This document shows positions 17,051 to 26,003 of a DNA stretch of 64,000 nt, in pieces (position 1 is the stretch's first letter; each line of letters begins with the position of its first letter). A model generated the notes under the pieces. The model did not search any database. It was not told the origin of the DNA and saw nothing but the letters and a program-made list of their open reading frames with translations. The stretch spans positions 208,519-272,518 of the forward strand of contig NC_020053.1 of assembly GCF_000317145.1 (NCBI RefSeq). The letters run 5' to 3'. The translations under genes and the position numbers were made by a program. The stretch comes from Chamaesiphon minutus PCC 6605 (GTDB lineage Bacteria; Cyanobacteriota; Cyanobacteriia; Cyanobacteriales; Chamaesiphonaceae).

Positions 17051-17578
17051 TTAATCTGCACTAACTTGACCTTTTGCCGAATCCGGTCGTCTTCCCCAAG
17101 GTTTGAGTACCGAAATCCCAATGATGAAAGCCAGAAAAAGAACTTGAATTATCGTTCCAATCAACACACCCTTAGCATCAAATTCATACACTGGATTACT
17201 CCACGCTTGCAACCCCTCTTGCGCTGATATTCGTTCGGCAGCATTACCCCACGGAAATAGCCAAAACGTTCCAAAGACAACCAATCCAGTCGTTAGCACC
17301 CACTTCGTTATCACCCAATAAAACTTGGTAAATCCATAATTTGTCGTCCAGCACAAAAACGTTGCTGTCACCACCGAACCAATGGCAGCAGGAATGACGA
17401 TCCAATCATCTAGTAGATTAATCGCGGAATCTAGTGCGTTCAATACAGCTCCATCGGCTGATTTGGTATTTCGCAGTGAGAGCAGAAACATACTCAAGAC
17501 GGCTCCCGTCCACAATGCCGCAAAACCAACGTGAGCTGAGAGCAACCAGTTTTTTTGTTTGATACTGAGTTTTGGCAT
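17051..17578 (-). CDS. DUF2269-like membrane protein
   Basis: A 175-residue protein with four membrane helices (about 12-30, 57-78, 86-105 and 138-158) that resembles the DUF2269/CopD-like membrane group. It begins KQKNWLLSAHVGFAALWTGA with a helix-1 histidine and has a conserved DDWIVIPAAIGSVVTA helix. The MarR regulator is encoded just upstream on the same strand, with two palindromic operators between them, so MarR-controlled expression is likely. Role unknown. Confidence 0.7.
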   Translation of the reverse strand: MPKLSIKQKNWLLSAHVGFAALWTGAVLSMFLLSLRNTKSADGAVLNALDSAINLLDDWIVIPAAIGSVVTATFLCWTTNYGFTKFYWVITKWVLTTGLVVFGTFWLFPWGNAAERISAQEGLQAWSNPVYEFDAKGVLIGTIIQVLFLAFIIGISVLKPWGRRPDSAKGQVSAD

Positions 17579-17655
17579 TTTACCTCCTAAGTTAGTGAAA
17601 TTCGATTGTCACGAATATCTGTTGCCCGTACCGCACGATTCAGGTCAAGCAATTA

Positions 17656-17684
17656 ATTAATATATTGATAGTTAATATATTAAC
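17656..17684. promoter_or_regulatory. Twin MarR-type operators
   Basis: GTTAATATATTAAC (17671-17684) is a perfect 14-bp palindrome, preceded by an imperfect copy ATTAATATATTGAT (17656-17669). They lie between the MarR gene and the membrane-protein gene, in front of the latter. A related palindrome occurs upstream of the MarR gene at 18220-18233. Confidence 0.65.
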
Positions 17685-17721
17685 TAATTAGGTAAAGGTC
17701 AACCCCCGACCGATCGCGTCG

Positions 17722-18189
17722 TTAGCTAAAATTTTGAGCGATCCGATCGAGGAGATCGATAATAGTGGCTTGTTCGGCTGCTGACAAGCGATCGGTCGCT
17801 TTGGCGATAGTTTGTGCGCCCAGTGGTGGGAGAACGTACATTAGTTGTTTGCCTTCATCTGTGAGCCAGACTCGGACGATCCGGCGATCGTCTAAGTTAC
17901 GCTGTCGATACACGAGGTTACGCTCTTCCATCCGATCGACTACTCCAGTTAGCGATGCACCGAGTTGTTTGAGTCGATCGGCAATGCCTGTAGTTGAGAG
18001 ACCGTCTTCTTCCCACAAGCAGCACAAAACTAAGTAGTGAAATGGAGTTAAGCCATAGGGTTCGAGCCGCTCTAGAAAATCTCGATACATCAGTTGGGAT
18101 GTGAGCTTCAGTTTATGACCTAAGTTGTAAGGAGCTAGAGCGTATCTCCATTGCTGTAAAAAGTCGAAATTTGAGGATGAGCTGGGCAT
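17722..18189 (-). CDS. MarR-family regulator
   Basis: A 155-residue MarR winged-helix protein. The HTH and wing read LSTTGIADRLKQLGASLTG and RQRNLDDRRIVRVWLTDEGKQ. It opens with a long helix (WRYALAPYNLGHKLKLTSQL) used for dimerisation. Matching palindromes in its own upstream region (18220-18233) and ahead of the next gene (17656-17684) imply that it represses itself and the membrane protein. Its ligand is unknown; nearby msr genes hint at oxidant sensing, but no cysteine cluster is seen. Confidence 0.88.
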   Translation of the reverse strand: MPSSSSNFDFLQQWRYALAPYNLGHKLKLTSQLMYRDFLERLEPYGLTPFHYLVLCCLWEEDGLSTTGIADRLKQLGASLTGVVDRMEERNLVYRQRNLDDRRIVRVWLTDEGKQLMYVLPPLGAQTIAKATDRLSAAEQATIIDLLDRIAQNFS

Positions 18190-18219
18190 TTAGGTCGAGG
18201 TTAATTTATCAGCCAGATC

Positions 18220-18233
18220 GTTAACGTATTAAC
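18220..18233. promoter_or_regulatory. MarR autoregulatory operator
   Basis: GTTAACGTATTAAC, one mismatch from the perfect palindrome at 17671-17684, is centred about 37 bp upstream of the MarR start codon. Same regulator inferred. Confidence 0.55.
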
Positions 18234-18327
18234 TATTTTATGTCGATGGTTCTACAAATAGCCTTAATTCATCACCTAAGCTAAAACCTCAATTCGATCG
18301 CCAGACTTCAGACTAGCCAGACCCCAC

Positions 18328-18834
18328 TCAAATAAGATTAGAATCAATGATAAACTTCATCGCAACTCCATTCATGCAATAGCGTAGTCCAGTCGGTTTT
18401 GGGCCATCTTCAAATACATGTCCCAAATGCCCCCCACAGCGACGACAGTGAACCTCCGTTCGAGTCACACCGAATGATGTGTCTACCGAAGTTTTAACGG
18501 CATTAGCGATCGGTGCATAAAAACTCGGCCAGCCAGTACCGCTTTCAAACTTGGTTTCGGAAACAAACAGCGGCAAATTACAGCCAGCACAAGCAAATTT
18601 ACCCTGACGGTGTTCTGCCGTTAGCGGGCTAGTACCAGCACGTTCTGTACCCTCTTTTCGGAGTACCTCAAATTGTTCTGGAGTCAGAATCTTGCGCCAC
18701 TGAGCTTCAGTTTTTGTTACCTCAAATTTACTGGAAGTTTTGGCGATCGATTCAGATTTTCTGGACGAGAAAAATAGTGCGCTAGCCGTACCGATCGGTA
18801 CGAGCGAGGCAAATAATAAAGTTCGTCTGTTCAT
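18328..18834 (-). CDS. msrB: Exported methionine-R-sulfoxide reductase MsrB
   Basis: A 168-residue reductase of methionine-R-sulfoxide. An N-terminal Tat-like or signal-anchor segment (MNRRTLLFASLVPIGTASAL) places it outside the cytoplasm. The zinc CxxC pairs are CAGC and CRRC, the substrate loop is FESGTGWPSFYAPI, and the catalytic cysteine is in LRYCMNG near residue 153. It is encoded 77 bp downstream of exported MsrA on the same strand, so both stereoisomers can be repaired at one site. Electrons may come through the CcdA/thioredoxin pair at 26637-27904. Confidence 0.92.
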   Translation of the reverse strand: MNRRTLLFASLVPIGTASALFFSSRKSESIAKTSSKFEVTKTEAQWRKILTPEQFEVLRKEGTERAGTSPLTAEHRQGKFACAGCNLPLFVSETKFESGTGWPSFYAPIANAVKTSVDTSFGVTRTEVHCRRCGGHLGHVFEDGPKPTGLRYCMNGVAMKFIIDSNLI

Positions 18835-18911
18835 TGTAATTAGTTAGTTGATGGAACGATTTCACAAAGTGGATGCTACGCGAATGGGTCGCTAGAAGCT
18901 CGATTAAAGCT

Positions 18912-19622
18912 CTAACCTTTTTTTATCAGGTTGGGAAATTGCTGACGCAGTTGTGCGAGTTTTGGTAAATCGAATCTGACGATATAGGCTTGAGTAGGAT
19001 TGCGGACGATAAAATTCTGATGGTATTCCTCAGCGGCATAGAATTTAGTTAATGGTACTACTTGGGTCGCAATCGGTTTGGGGAAAATGCGAGATTTATT
19101 CAGCCTGTCGATATAAGCTTTGGCTACTTGCTGCTGTTCGGGATTATTGAAAAATATTGCCGATCGATATTGAGTACCGCTATCGGGTTCTTGACGATTT
19201 ACTTGAGTCGGATCGTGGGCAATTAGAAAATAAATCTTTAATAACTGCCCATAAGAAATTTGTTGGGGATCGTAAGTAATTTTGACTGCTTCGGCATGAT
19301 CTGTCATGCCAGTACTGACGAGATTGTAATTAGCAGTTACCGCAGTGCCGCCAGAGTAGCCAGAAACGACACTAGAAACACCTTTAAGATCCTCGAATAC
19401 TGCTTCTATGCCCCAAAAACAGCCGCCAGCTAAGACGATCGTTTGTTCGCCTTTAACTTTAGTTGCGGGAATATCGACTGGCGGATCGATTTTTATTCCT
19501 GCTAATATGACAGGAGCCGAATCAGCAACAGGGCTAGATAAAATCGCGTGCGGAATGCCATAGGCAACTATGATTAGTGACAGAATCGAGAGGCTAAATA
19601 GAAACGGATATTTATATGTCAT
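18912..19622 (-). CDS. msrA: Exported methionine-S-sulfoxide reductase MsrA
   Basis: A 236-residue reductase of methionine-S-sulfoxide. A hydrophobic N-terminus (FLFSLSILSLIIVAYG) is a signal peptide or anchor. The catalytic site is GGCFWGIEAVFEDLKGV near residue 68, followed by VSGYSGG, the active-site acid region DHAEAVKITYDP and the conserved QYRSAIFF. Together with MsrB downstream it forms a periplasmic protein-repair pair. CTCAG direct repeats lie about 330 bp upstream. Confidence 0.92.
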   Translation of the reverse strand: MTYKYPFLFSLSILSLIIVAYGIPHAILSSPVADSAPVILAGIKIDPPVDIPATKVKGEQTIVLAGGCFWGIEAVFEDLKGVSSVVSGYSGGTAVTANYNLVSTGMTDHAEAVKITYDPQQISYGQLLKIYFLIAHDPTQVNRQEPDSGTQYRSAIFFNNPEQQQVAKAYIDRLNKSRIFPKPIATQVVPLTKFYAAEEYHQNFIVRNPTQAYIVRFDLPKLAQLRQQFPNLIKKG

Positions 19623-19943
19623 GGTGGGAAAATTATTAAGTGTTAGATGGCTTGAATTTAACTATTAATTGTGTTTTCTGGTTCCAATAGCAAAATATCT
19701 GCAAATGATTGAGTTTTGATAAAGTCCTAGTTGGACATACAAACTTAAAGTCCGATTGAAATCATTTACTAGCAGATTTATCGATTCTCCACTGGAGAGA
19801 CTACTCGTAACAGAGGAGTCGAAGTACGCCATTGAGATAAGTGCTTGTGAATGATTCATCGGCTTGTCAATCCAAGTATCTCTGACAAAAACACAATTTC
19901 TCTGAGAAAAAACCAGGAATTATCTAAATTTATGCTGAGATTT

Positions 19944-19973
19944 TTCTCCTGTTATTCTCAGCAAATTCTCAGA
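19944..19973 (+). promoter_or_regulatory. Phased CTCAG direct repeats
   Basis: TTCTCCTG, TTCTCAG and TTCTCAG have their CTC elements at 19946, 19957 and 19968, 11 bp apart. Same motif as at 16872, 29136 and 41207; it lies upstream of msrA-msrB on the minus strand. Confidence 0.55.
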
Positions 19974-20015
19974 TTGTCTTGCTATAGTCTCTCTGGAGTT
20001 GCTCTCAGCAAAATC

Positions 20016-20047
20016 GGGTAGAATGTAGCTGTCGCTACATTCTACCC
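20016..20047. repeat. Perfect 14-bp-stem palindrome
   Basis: GGGTAGAATGTAGC pairs completely with GCTACATTCTACCC around a 4-nt loop. There is no flanking T-run on either side, so it looks more like a REP-type palindromic unit than a terminator. Confidence 0.6.
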
Positions 20048-20297
20048 TCAAGATTTTCATGGACTTTCACCTGAATTCTCTGCTGAATTTACCTAATGCA
20101 ACAGTAACAGAACTACTAGTGGTGTGACCGAGGAAATTAATACTAAAATCAAGCTAATTCTCAGGCAAAGTTATGGCTTTGTCAGTTTTGAATTGATGAG
20201 AGAAAAACTATTGGCTTGCTTATTCAAATAAGCTGCGCTGCGCCTATTTGAATAATTTTAGTTTATCACTCTAAGTCCGAAAGAGCCAAATTCTTGT

Positions 20298-21179
20298 CTA
20301 AATAGTAGGGATATATAGCCGAACAACCCCTGTAATGTTGTTGTTGCCAAAACCTAGATCGATCGCTGCCTGAAAAATGTTGTGAATGGCTGTAGATAAT
20401 GGCATTGAAGCATCAGCCGCTTGTGCGGTTTGCAGAACATACCGAAAATCCTTTTCCACTAAATCGATCGGGAATAGTGGTGCATGATTATTCGTTACCA
20501 TGAGACTGCCAGCTACTTTTGCTGCTGGACTGATGACGGGTAATTCACCGAGACTTGCCATCGCTCGATCGCTTGAAATTCCTTGCTTGTCTAGTAGCCC
20601 AAGTATTTCTGCTAATGCCGCAACCTGAACGCCAAACAGGGCATTAACGGCAAGTTTCATGGCCATCCCGCTACCGATCGAACCCAGATGATGCACGATC
20701 GCACCCCCTGCGGCTAACAGCACAGGCTCCGCTGTTGTTAAGACTTCCGCATTGCCGCCAACCAGATAAATCAGTTTTCCAGCTTCCGCTTGTGGACGCG
20801 AGCCGACAACTGGCGCATCGAGAAATGCCGATCCATGTCGCTCGATTGCTGCTGCCAATTCGATCGACCATTCTACCGTTAGGGTGCTAGATTCGATCGC
20901 GATCGCCTCTTTTCCCAAACCTAAGATCGCCCCAGATTCTGGATCGAGCCAAACCTGTCGAGAGGCATCATTATCTCTGACCATACTAATTATAATATCA
21001 GCTCGATCGGCAGCTTCTCTGGGCGTTACTGCATAAATAGCTCCTCGATCGAGCAGTGGCTGTACTTTATCCGCCGTGCGGTTGTAAATCGTGACTGGAT
21101 AACCAGCAGCGAGCAGGTTTTGCACCAGCCGCGATCCCATCGCGCCTGTACCTAAAACGGCAATTTTCTTGGTATTCAT
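20298..21179 (-). CDS. NAD(P)-dependent beta-hydroxyacid dehydrogenase family protein
   Basis: A 293-residue member of the 3-hydroxyisobutyrate dehydrogenase family. The Rossmann motif is AVLGTGAMGSRLVQNLLAAG; the substrate motif is FLDAPVVGSRPQAEAGKL; the catalytic Lys is in GSGMAMKLAVNALFG. It likely reduces or oxidises a small beta-hydroxy acid or succinic-semialdehyde-type substrate in the cytoplasm. It heads a minus-strand run with a broken GST gene, DUF1330 and an SDR. Confidence 0.9.
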   Translation of the reverse strand: MNTKKIAVLGTGAMGSRLVQNLLAAGYPVTIYNRTADKVQPLLDRGAIYAVTPREAADRADIIISMVRDNDASRQVWLDPESGAILGLGKEAIAIESSTLTVEWSIELAAAIERHGSAFLDAPVVGSRPQAEAGKLIYLVGGNAEVLTTAEPVLLAAGGAIVHHLGSIGSGMAMKLAVNALFGVQVAALAEILGLLDKQGISSDRAMASLGELPVISPAAKVAGSLMVTNNHAPLFPIDLVEKDFRYVLQTAQAADASMPLSTAIHNIFQAAIDLGFGNNNITGVVRLYIPTI

Positions 21180-21194
21180 AGCTATTTATGTAAA

Positions 21195-21869
21195 ATTATC
21201 GCGATTGATTCGATCGCCAATGTGGTGGATAGGTGCGTTGATAACCGGGCAAAGCGACGATCGTGCTTTCCCAGCGCATGATGTTTACAGCGTTTGCCAG
21301 CAGATCGGCTAATGTCTGGCTGATGGGATCTTGTTTTTAGTGAGGGCACGTCGAAGCCATTGCCAACTGGGATAAAACGTAATGTCAGTTGCACTCAACG
21401 AACCCTCATATAGATACTGTTGTTGAGATAATCGAGAATCGATCTGCTGAATTTCAGCCATAACTATCTCGATCGCGGCAGCAATTTCATCAACTCGATC
21501 TTCAACCCGATCGCGGAAAATTGCTTGGGCTACGGTTGCTAATGCTGGACATAAATTATGCTCGAAATCCATTAACCATTGCCAGATTGCCGCTGTCGAA
21601 ATCGGATCGATTCCTAATAGCGGTGGAGTGGGTTGCAACCGATCGAGATAGGCGATAATTGCCAGAGATTCACGCACGATCGCATCCCCTACCCGCAAGA
21701 CTGGTACTTGTCCGCGAGGATTAAGATTTAAGAAATCGGCAGACTTATGTTCGTTCGCCGCAGCATCTAATTGTCGAGAAATATAGTCGATTTCTTTAAC
21801 TTCTAGTGCCAGCATCACTCGCCAAGCGGGTGGGCTGCCGCTAATCCAAAAAAGTTCTGGTTTGGTCAT
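21195..21869 (-). pseudogene. Glutathione S-transferase gene with a frameshift
   Basis: The N-terminal thioredoxin-like domain begins PELFWISGSPPAWRVMLALE, with the PVLRVGDAIVRESLAIIAYLD cis-Pro region. The frame ends early after RRALTKNKIPSARH. In another frame the expected GST C-terminus continues from about 21333 as QTLADLLANAVNIMRW and ALPGYQRTYPPHW, to a stop at 21195-21197. A one-base loss near 21330-21336 explains this. I used ATG 21869, just after the DUF1330 stop. Sequencing error is the alternative. Confidence 0.75.
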
Positions 21870-21873
21870 TTCG

Positions 21874-22170
21874 TTAGAGTGTATTGCAAGCAAAAGTTCG
21901 GAGATATTTGAAAGCTCGTTCTCGATCGGGAATCATCGCACCATACGCATCGCTGGCGAGAAACTGTTTCATGGCTTCCAAGCTAGGGAATTCCATTACT
22001 GCGACCAAATCGAAGGGATGTTCGCCGACTAAGGCTTCGATGCCCTGATAGCGACCCAGAATTTTGACACCTGCCTGTTCGAGTAATGGGATTACCCCTT
22101 GTGCGTAACGTTCCAGTGATTCGGCACCATTTTCAGCTAGATTGCCAACAGTAATCATGATGGTAGACAT
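21874..22170 (-). CDS. DUF1330-family protein
   Basis: A 98-residue dimeric alpha/beta-barrel-like protein. The pattern is LERYAQGVIPLLEQAGVKIL, GRYQGIEALVG, DLVAVMEFPSLEAMKQFLAS and YGAMIPDRERAFKYL, as in DUF1330. Function unknown; related proteins act in small-molecule handling. The downstream GST gene starts 4 bp after its stop, so the two were co-translated. Confidence 0.8.
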   Translation of the reverse strand: MSTIMITVGNLAENGAESLERYAQGVIPLLEQAGVKILGRYQGIEALVGEHPFDLVAVMEFPSLEAMKQFLASDAYGAMIPDRERAFKYLRTFACNTL

Positions 22171-22233
22171 TGGGACGACTCTGTTAGATTGAATTGTGTT
22201 AATGAGGGACTGTTCGGTAACAGTCCCGATCTA

Positions 22234-22959
22234 TTACATCGTGGCGAATTGTTTTTCGATCGCTTTATGGTCTTGCCGCCATGCAGTGTAGACTCGATCT
22301 GACATGGGATCGGGGAAGATATCTTCCTGCCCAGCTTCGATCCCCAACAACACCGCCTTGACGATATCCGCAGGACTAGTCTTGGGCATATCGACACCTG
22401 CTAACATCTGTGTATCTACAGCACCAGGAAAGACCCCGTGAACGGCGATCCCCTTGGCGGCAACGCTGGCGCGAAGGGATTGTGTCATCGACCAAGCGGC
22501 TGCTTTGGAAGCATTATAGACAGCTAATCCTGGCATACTGGCAAGGGCAACTAAGGTTAGAATATTGACAATCGCCCCACCATTGTTACGCTCGATTACT
22601 GGAACGAATGCCCGTGCCATATTCAGAGAACCATAGAAATTGGTATTAAACTGGCTGGAGATAGTCTCTGTGGGTACTTCGAGGATATTGCCAAAGGCGA
22701 GAATGCCCGCATTATTAATCAAGAGATTGACATCAGGTGCTTGTGAGGGCAAGGCATGGACGAGGCTATGGTTGGTGACATCGAGTTGAAGTGGGATGAC
22801 TCGGCGCGGATCGAGAGCCGTTACTGCTGTCAAGCTATCAATTTTGCGGGCAGTTGCATAAACCTTCGTAACCCCAGCTTGTAATAGTCCATTGACGAAG
22901 GCATAGCCAATGCCGCGATTGGCACCAGTCACTAGTGCAATTGCATCTTGAATGTTCAC
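22234..22959 (-). CDS. SDR-family oxidoreductase
   Basis: A 241-residue short-chain dehydrogenase: ALVTGANRGIGYAFVNGLLQ, LLINNAGILAFG and VYNASKAAAWSMTQ. I chose the GTG at 22959 because an AAGGAG Shine-Dalgarno lies 9-10 bases upstream; a longer frame to 23025 lacks one. It is divergent from a LysR regulator (23161-24069), which probably controls it. Substrate unknown. Confidence 0.88.
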   Translation of the reverse strand: MNIQDAIALVTGANRGIGYAFVNGLLQAGVTKVYATARKIDSLTAVTALDPRRVIPLQLDVTNHSLVHALPSQAPDVNLLINNAGILAFGNILEVPTETISSQFNTNFYGSLNMARAFVPVIERNNGGAIVNILTLVALASMPGLAVYNASKAAAWSMTQSLRASVAAKGIAVHGVFPGAVDTQMLAGVDMPKTSPADIVKAVLLGIEAGQEDIFPDPMSDRVYTAWRQDHKAIEKQFATM

Positions 22960-23160
22960 GATCTGTTGCTCCTTGAGATTCCAGGTGGTTTGGTAGTCGA
23001 TCGAATCGAGCGATAACAACACCATACTTGCTGTAAAAGTAGCAGTAAATATAATTCAACGCACATCTCTCGTGCGTTTTTCGCATCAATGGCTGTTAAC
23101 TGGTGTAAAATTACCATGAGTAAAACAATGAATCGGCAAATTAGTGTCGATCGATTGGAA

Positions 23161-24069
23161 ATGGATGTATCCGGATTACAAATCTTTGTGGAGGTAGTGA
23201 GGCAGGGTAGTTTTGCCGCTGTTGCTCGCAATCGCAATCTCGATCCGTCTTCAGTTTCGCGATCGATCGCCAGTTTGGAAGCAGAATTGGGGATCGGGTT
23301 ATTTCAGCGGACGACGCGCCAATTGTCGCTTACCGAGGCGGGAGCGACTTATTTCGATCGCATCGAACCGCTGATTGAAGAAATCCAGCAAGCCACCAAC
23401 ATCGCTACAGATGTCTCTGGGCAACCCCAAGGCACCTTGCGCGTTACGGCTTCCGTTTCATTCGGGCACAAATGTATCGTGCCACTTTTAGCAGAATTCC
23501 AACGGTTGTATCCCGATTTGACAATCGATCTCCTGCTCGCCGATACAGTTGTCGATTTGGTAGTTGACAGAATCGATCTCGCGGTACGACTGGGACTCCT
23601 GGCAGATTCGACCCTAATTGCCCAACAACTGATGCGAACCCACTATTCGGTGTGCGCTAGTCCAGATTATCTGAAGCGATCGAGCAAAATCCAGTACCCC
23701 AGAGATTTGGAGCACCATAATTGTCTACTATTTCCACTCGCCGGATTTCGATCGAGATGGATCTTCAAGAATCGCCAGGGAGAACTAAGTGAAATTCCCA
23801 TCTTTGGACGCACGGTGATTTCTAGTGCGATCGCGCTTGGGCAATGCGCGATCGCGGGGATGGGTATAGCACTGCTCCCAAACTGGTTAATTGCCGCAGA
23901 TCTCCGATCGGGTAATCTGGTTGATGTTTTTCCTGATTATGCCGTAACCGCAACTGACTTTAACACCGCAGCTTGGCTAGTCTATCCTTCTCGTGCCTAC
24001 GTTCCGCTCAAAGTGAGGATATTGATTGAATTTCTCAAAAAGTCGATTTCAGGTTCGGCTGAGGTTTAA
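23161..24069 (+). CDS. LysR-family transcriptional regulator
   Basis: An LTTR with an N-terminal winged HTH (DVSGLQIFVEVVRQGSFAAVARNRNLDPSSVSRSIAS split at about 2-40) and a periplasmic-binding-protein-like effector domain. It looks like the small-genome CrgA/DmlR type (SVSFGHKCIVPLLAEFQ, DRIDLAVRLG). ATG 23161 matches the family start; upstream in-frame ATGs at 23089, 23116 and 23128 are possible. It is transcribed away from the SDR gene with about 200 bp between. Confidence 0.88.
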   Translation: MDVSGLQIFVEVVRQGSFAAVARNRNLDPSSVSRSIASLEAELGIGLFQRTTRQLSLTEAGATYFDRIEPLIEEIQQATNIATDVSGQPQGTLRVTASVSFGHKCIVPLLAEFQRLYPDLTIDLLLADTVVDLVVDRIDLAVRLGLLADSTLIAQQLMRTHYSVCASPDYLKRSSKIQYPRDLEHHNCLLFPLAGFRSRWIFKNRQGELSEIPIFGRTVISSAIALGQCAIAGMGIALLPNWLIAADLRSGNLVDVFPDYAVTATDFNTAAWLVYPSRAYVPLKVRILIEFLKKSISGSAEV

Positions 24070-24154
24070 TGATTAAATTCGGCTTTCATCCTAAAGTGCA
24101 ACTACCGATGTATTCTCCCGATTTGGCGATCGCGATCTGAGCGATTGACATCAG

Positions 24155-24604
24155 TTACAAATTGACTGACATCAATACATATTTTTCGCGCGTCTTGAAA
24201 TTGGATCGTTCGTACAGTCGATGAGCCTTAGTATTAGTTCTCGCGACTTCTAGATGAATCGCTCGAATATCGAGATCTTTTGCGGCTAGTTCGATCGATT
24301 CTAAGGTTTGCGTGCCGATCCCTCTGCCACGAAATTCTGGATTAATATAAAACTCATCGATGAAGGCATCTTTGCCACCGAATTCAATACTATAGCCAAC
24401 ACACAGTGTGATATAACCAACAGGTTGAAGATCGCTGTAAATTATCCAAATTCCACCGAATTCTTTATTGCCTAATAAAGTTATCAACGAACTTTTTCGG
24501 CGATCGTCTGCAATCTGAAGATTCTCAAATTCATGGAAAGCTCGAACGAGTGGTAACAGGATTTCTAGATCGGCGATCGAGGCGATTTTAATCTCTACTT
24601 TCAT
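24155..24604 (-). CDS. GNAT-family N-acetyltransferase, paralogue of 3814-4263
   Basis: A 149-residue GNAT protein with the acetyl-CoA loop NPEFRGRGIGTQTLESI and IHLEVARTNTKAHRLYERSNF. It is co-linear and strongly similar to the cassette-linked copy at 3814-4263. No attC-like site follows it here. It sits between the LysR gene and the molybdoenzyme gene. Substrate unknown. Confidence 0.88.
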   Translation of the reverse strand: MKVEIKIASIADLEILLPLVRAFHEFENLQIADDRRKSSLITLLGNKEFGGIWIIYSDLQPVGYITLCVGYSIEFGGKDAFIDEFYINPEFRGRGIGTQTLESIELAAKDLDIRAIHLEVARTNTKAHRLYERSNFKTREKYVLMSVNL

Positions 24605-24621
24605 TGTAAATATTTAGATCG

Positions 24622-25341
24622 CTAAATCCCAGCAAACCATTCATAACCTTGTTCTTCCCAGTAACCTTTCCCACCTTTAGGAATTTGACTGGTAAAAGTA
24701 ACTTTTGTGACCCATTTTGATAGTTTATAGCCCAATTTAATCGGCGATGCGAGGCGAAGTGGCGCACCATTATCGTCAGGCAGTGGTTGTCCATTCATTT
24801 GATAAGCGAGTAAGGTTTGCGGGTGAATGGCAGAAGCCAGATCCCAACTTTCAGTATATTTATCTGCCGATTGAAATAAGACATATCTAGCACTATCTTT
24901 CGGTTGCACCATTTTGGCTAAATCGCGGATTCGGAAACCACCCCATTGAACGATCACCGCCCAGCCTTCGACGCAAACATGTTGCATAATTATTGACGTT
25001 GATGGAATTTGTTTTAAAGCTGTTAATTTCAGCTCCATCGGAAATTTCACTTCGCCATCGATAGTCAACCGATATTCATCGGGATCGATTTCAGGAGTAC
25101 CCTCATAACTATTAAGTAGTAGAGCTTTGGGATCGATCGCACTTTTAGAAAATTCAGGGATGAGCAATTGAGGTCTGACAAGTAATTCACCAAACGACTG
25201 ATTTAATGGTTCTGATAGCTCGCCGATCTTAGTAGTCAATTCGCTACTACAACTTCCAAGCAGATAACCGATACCGGATATCCCTAACAGTTGAATAGCT
25301 TGGCGACGAGTGAGATGATTGGGGAGTTCGATCTGATTCAT
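24622..25341 (-). CDS. MsrP/sulfite-oxidase-like molybdopterin protein (Tat lipoprotein)
   Basis: A 239-residue oxidoreductase molybdopterin-binding protein. A twin-arginine leader with lipobox (TRRQAIQLLGISGIGYLLGSC) exports it. The molybdenum-ligand cysteine is in IIMQHVCVEGWAVIVQWGG, followed by YTESWDLASAIHPQTLLAYQ. It resembles MsrP, which reduces methionine sulfoxide of periplasmic proteins, and generic sulfite-oxidase-like proteins. A b-type cytochrome gene nearby (26004-26603) is the expected electron donor. Substrate assignment to methionine sulfoxide is inferred from neighbours. Confidence 0.8.
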   Translation of the reverse strand: MNQIELPNHLTRRQAIQLLGISGIGYLLGSCSSELTTKIGELSEPLNQSFGELLVRPQLLIPEFSKSAIDPKALLLNSYEGTPEIDPDEYRLTIDGEVKFPMELKLTALKQIPSTSIIMQHVCVEGWAVIVQWGGFRIRDLAKMVQPKDSARYVLFQSADKYTESWDLASAIHPQTLLAYQMNGQPLPDDNGAPLRLASPIKLGYKLSKWVTKVTFTSQIPKGGKGYWEEQGYEWFAGI

Positions 25342-25414
25342 AGAGATTAATGTGGTAGAAGAGTGAAAATATAATTAGTCGAGTAAATGTAAATAGTTCG
25401 ATCGCCTGGTATTA

Positions 25415-25891
25415 TCATCCGTCTGCGCTAAGCTGTTTGCGAAAGACAATTTTATCGACACTATCTGCATAAAAGTCACGAATCCTTGCCTCTTCTACAT
25501 AACCTTGATGGCGATAAAATGCCCGCACGTATTCAAAATCTTCAGTCCCAGCCGTTTCTACTAATAGCAAGCGTTCGCCGCGTTTAGCCAACATCTGTTC
25601 CACATGGGCGAGTATCGCTGTACCGCGTCCTTGCTGTTGGCGATCGGGATGGACGGCAATTAAATACAGATTCCAAGTCCCCTGAGTCATTCGCTCTGGT
25701 GCTACATATACGACGCTCACTAGCCCATTGTCGTCGTCAGTAAGCCAGAAGTCATGGCTATTAACTGCGTCATCGAAATGCCGCGTCAGCAAGTCCGAGA
25801 GTTCCTCGATCTCGTTTGGCTCGAATGGAATCGCTGCTTTGGCTAGAGCGATTAATGCCGCAGTATCATCAGGTGCGATCGATCGAATCAT
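25415..25891 (-). CDS. GNAT-family N-acetyltransferase, paralogue of 37310-37792
   Basis: A 158-residue GNAT protein. It contains YVAPERMTQGTWNLYLIAVHP, the loop DRQQQGRGTAILAHVEQML and the end DSVDKIVFRKQL. Very similar to the TetR-controlled copy at 37310-37792, of which a third decayed fragment lies at 38113-38231. It separates the molybdoenzyme from its cytochrome gene. Substrate unknown. Confidence 0.88.
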   Translation of the reverse strand: MIRSIAPDDTAALIALAKAAIPFEPNEIEELSDLLTRHFDDAVNSHDFWLTDDDNGLVSVVYVAPERMTQGTWNLYLIAVHPDRQQQGRGTAILAHVEQMLAKRGERLLLVETAGTEDFEYVRAFYRHQGYVEEARIRDFYADSVDKIVFRKQLSADG

Positions 25892-26003
25892 GGTTGTATC
25901 GTTGTATCTGGTTGAGTTGGTTGGGTTGCTGTTGTTGGGTAAGGATTGACATGGATCGACAGTTGAATTGCGATCGTCAATTGTGTAATGTTGCCATAAA
26001 TTT

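Larger units (their letters stand above)
19623..20297. other. Intergenic region rich in repeats, no supported gene
   Basis: A 64-residue frame on the minus strand (19665-19859) has no recognisable features and is not called. The region contains phased CTCAG repeats (19944-19973), a perfect hairpin (20016-20047) and a second inverted repeat around 20219-20251 (TTATTCAAATA with TATTTGAATAA). Confidence 0.6.

Noticed and set aside
19665-19859. 64-residue minus-strand frame upstream of msrA
   Set aside because: No ribosome-binding site or recognisable features; described only within the intergenic entry.
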